From Gemmatimonadota bacterium (GTDB lineage Bacteria > Gemmatimonadota > Gemmatimonadetes > Gemmatimonadales > GWC2-71-9), in assembly GCA_003220975.1 (NCBI GenBank), contig QHTX01000124.1, positions 1 through 7,080 on the forward strand: a stretch of DNA of 7,080 nt. Direction: 5' to 3'. The notes beneath the pieces were generated by a model. It ran no database searches, was not told where the DNA came from, and saw nothing but the letters and a program-made list of their open reading frames with translations. The translations under genes were made by a program, and so were the position numbers. Each line of letters opens with the position of its first letter. Position 1 is the stretch's first letter. This document shows, one piece after another, positions 6,106 to 7,080 of the stretch.

Positions 6106-6179
6106 GGCAGGGTAGCTCAGGTGGTTAGAGCACGGCACTCATAATGCCGGGGTCGCGGGTTCGAGTCCCGCCCCTGCTA
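6106..6179 (+). tRNA. tRNA-Met (CAU), elongator type
   Basis: A full cloverleaf of 74 nt can be folded: acceptor GGCAGGG (6106-6112) with CCCTGCT (6172-6178), D stem GCTC/GAGC, anticodon stem CGGCA/TGCCG with loop CTCATAA and anticodon CAT at 6140-6142, variable loop GGGTC, T stem GCGGG/CCCGC with loop TTCGAGT, and discriminator A6179. It lacks the initiator hallmarks (three G-C pairs flanking the anticodon loop, mismatched 1-72). It also lacks the C4-G69/C5-G68 acceptor pairs expected of the tRNA-Ile2 type that TilS modifies (here A4-T69 and G5-C68). The anticodon arm and variable loop look like elongator Met. The first acceptor pair is a G-U wobble. CCA is not encoded and must be added after transcription. 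Confidence 0.95.
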
Positions 6180-6210
6180 TTTGATGTCAGCCTCCGCAGG
6201 GGACGGCGTC

Positions 6211-7080
6211 TCAGGGCGACGCGGCCGGGAGCGGCTGGACCGACAGCACGACCGCGCGCGTCGCATGGTTACGGTGAGGGTTGATGAAGTGCGCGAGGTC
6301 ATCGCCGAGGCTCGGTGAGATCGTGGTTCGGACCACGAGCGTGCGACCGAGCGTACGCTCGAGCAGGGCGGTGTCCGCCTCGAGCGAGTCGCTGTACAGC
6401 ACCACGTAATTCACGGGCTGTCCAGCCAGGTGGGCAGTGGCGATGTCGGCGGCGAGCCGCCCCCGATCCTCGAAGACGAAGACGGCAGGTCTCGATCTGC
6501 CGAGATAATACCCGGGCACCGGGAACCCGTAAGTGAACTGGGCCTCGACGATCCCGGTCGCGTCGTGCCGATGCTCCAGGTACACGAGCGGCGCGACCCG
6601 ATCCTTCTTTCCATAAGAGAACACGCCGACGCCGAGTAGCGCCGCGTTGACGACGGCGAAGTAGCCCCACGACCAGTTGTACGCCCGCGTCCACCCCCGT
6701 CGCGCAAACCAGTCTCGCACCGCCGGCAGTCCGATCGCACCGAGGATCAAGAGCACGGGCAGCACCGGCAGCAGGAATCGCTCCTGCTTGTTCGGGACGA
6801 GGCTCGTCCCGACGAGAAACGCGAGTGCCGGTATGCCGAGCAACGCGAACCGCTTGGCTCCACGGATCGCGGCGGCGAGGAACAGCAACGAGAACGGTGG
6901 GAGAAAGGCGGCCACGAGCGTCACGGCGTACTTCCAGAACGGCGCCGTTGGGTAGCCGCCGCCAAGCCCGGCCCGGTGACGCGCCGTCCGGAAGAGGTAG
7001 TACAGCGGGTCGCCGTTGATCACGACGTTGCTGGCCGCCTGCAACGCGAGCACCAAGAGTACTCCGAGGGCGAAGGAGAG
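6211..7080 (-). CDS. multi-spanning membrane glycosyltransferase-like protein (GT-C, Alg9/GT22-like), 5' truncated
   Basis: The minus-strand frame is open from the right window edge to a TGA at 6211-6213, giving 289 residues without a start; the N-terminal part lies outside. TTG and GTG codons near 7056 fall inside a hydrophobic helix and are not starts. At least five membrane segments are visible: ~1-21, ~48-70, FALLGIPALAFLVGTSLV, FLLPVLPVLLILGAIGLPAV and WGYFAVVNAALLGVGVF. A soluble, probably extracytoplasmic C-terminal domain of ~140 residues follows, with PVPGYYLGRSRPAVFVFED. The loop NKQERFLLPVLP resembles the HKExRFxxPxxP signature of Alg9-type mannosyltransferases (GT22), with Asn where His is usual; related GT39/GT83 enzymes have a similar loop. 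Such enzymes move a sugar from a lipid carrier to an acceptor outside the membrane. Donor and acceptor cannot be told. Its transcription converges on the tRNA, 31 nt away. Confidence 0.62.
   Translation of the reverse strand, partial: LSFALGVLLVLALQAASNVVINGDPLYYLFRTARHRAGLGGGYPTAPFWKYAVTLVAAFLPPFSLLFLAAAIRGAKRFALLGIPALAFLVGTSLVPNKQERFLLPVLPVLLILGAIGLPAVRDWFARRGWTRAYNWSWGYFAVVNAALLGVGVFSYGKKDRVAPLVYLEHRHDATGIVEAQFTYGFPVPGYYLGRSRPAVFVFEDRGRLAADIATAHLAGQPVNYVVLYSDSLEADTALLERTLGRTLVVRTTISPSLGDDLAHFINPHRNHATRAVVLSVQPLPAASP

Noticed and set aside
6106..6210. tRNA 3' end as an integration (att) site of a mobile element
   Set aside because: No repeat of the tRNA 3' end and no integrase is visible in the window.
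6206..6222. GCGTC/GACGC hairpin as a terminator between the tRNA and the minus-strand gene
   Set aside because: The stem is only 5 bp, it includes the stop codon of the minus-strand gene, and there is no T-run on either side.

Overview
The window is GC-rich, densely packed bacterial chromosomal DNA, mostly housekeeping genes. The compact coding, the eno-ftsB pair and the GC-rich codon use would fit Gemmatimonadota or another high-GC Gram-negative-type phylum. That placement is an impression, since no rRNA or lineage marker is present. The last gene runs off the right edge and the first gene is disrupted exactly at the left edge, so the window may be a whole contig.

Layout. Positions 1-1129 hold most of a bifunctional NAD(P)HX repair protein (NnrE epimerase plus NnrD dehydratase), but in two opposed pieces. 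The end of NnrE and the start of NnrD read on the minus strand (420 to 1). The rest of NnrD reads on the plus strand (419 to 1129). Joined as reverse complement of 1-418 plus 419 onward, they give one continuous protein, so the first ~418 bases are inverted relative to the rest. Next, on the plus strand, come a secreted or periplasmic beta-propeller protein of unknown role (1126-2745), thiamine-monophosphate kinase thiL (2742-3707), a PlsC-type acyltransferase (3704-4444), enolase (4456-5736) and a short FtsB/DivIC-type division protein (5733-6035). An elongator tRNA-Met(CAU) with its own promoter follows. A partial multi-spanning glycosyltransferase-like membrane protein on the minus strand fills the right end.

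Organisation. Four of the five plus-strand junctions are 4-nt stop/start overlaps (ATGA three times, GTGA once), which points to a translationally coupled operon covering cofactor repair, cofactor synthesis, phospholipid synthesis, glycolysis and division. The exception is plsC-eno, where an 11-nt gap coincides with a promoter-like TTGACT-N17-TAGGGT placed so that eno could be transcribed with almost no leader.

Most worth a second look: the inverted nnr segment (probably an assembly or amplification chimera, possibly a real rearrangement); a 91-nt imperfect palindrome of 8-mer units whose two arms encode most of the propeller protein's signal peptide; and the possible leaderless eno promoter. 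I found no mobile element, CRISPR array, defence system or other clearly new multi-gene system. No stretch over 300 bases lacks a gene.
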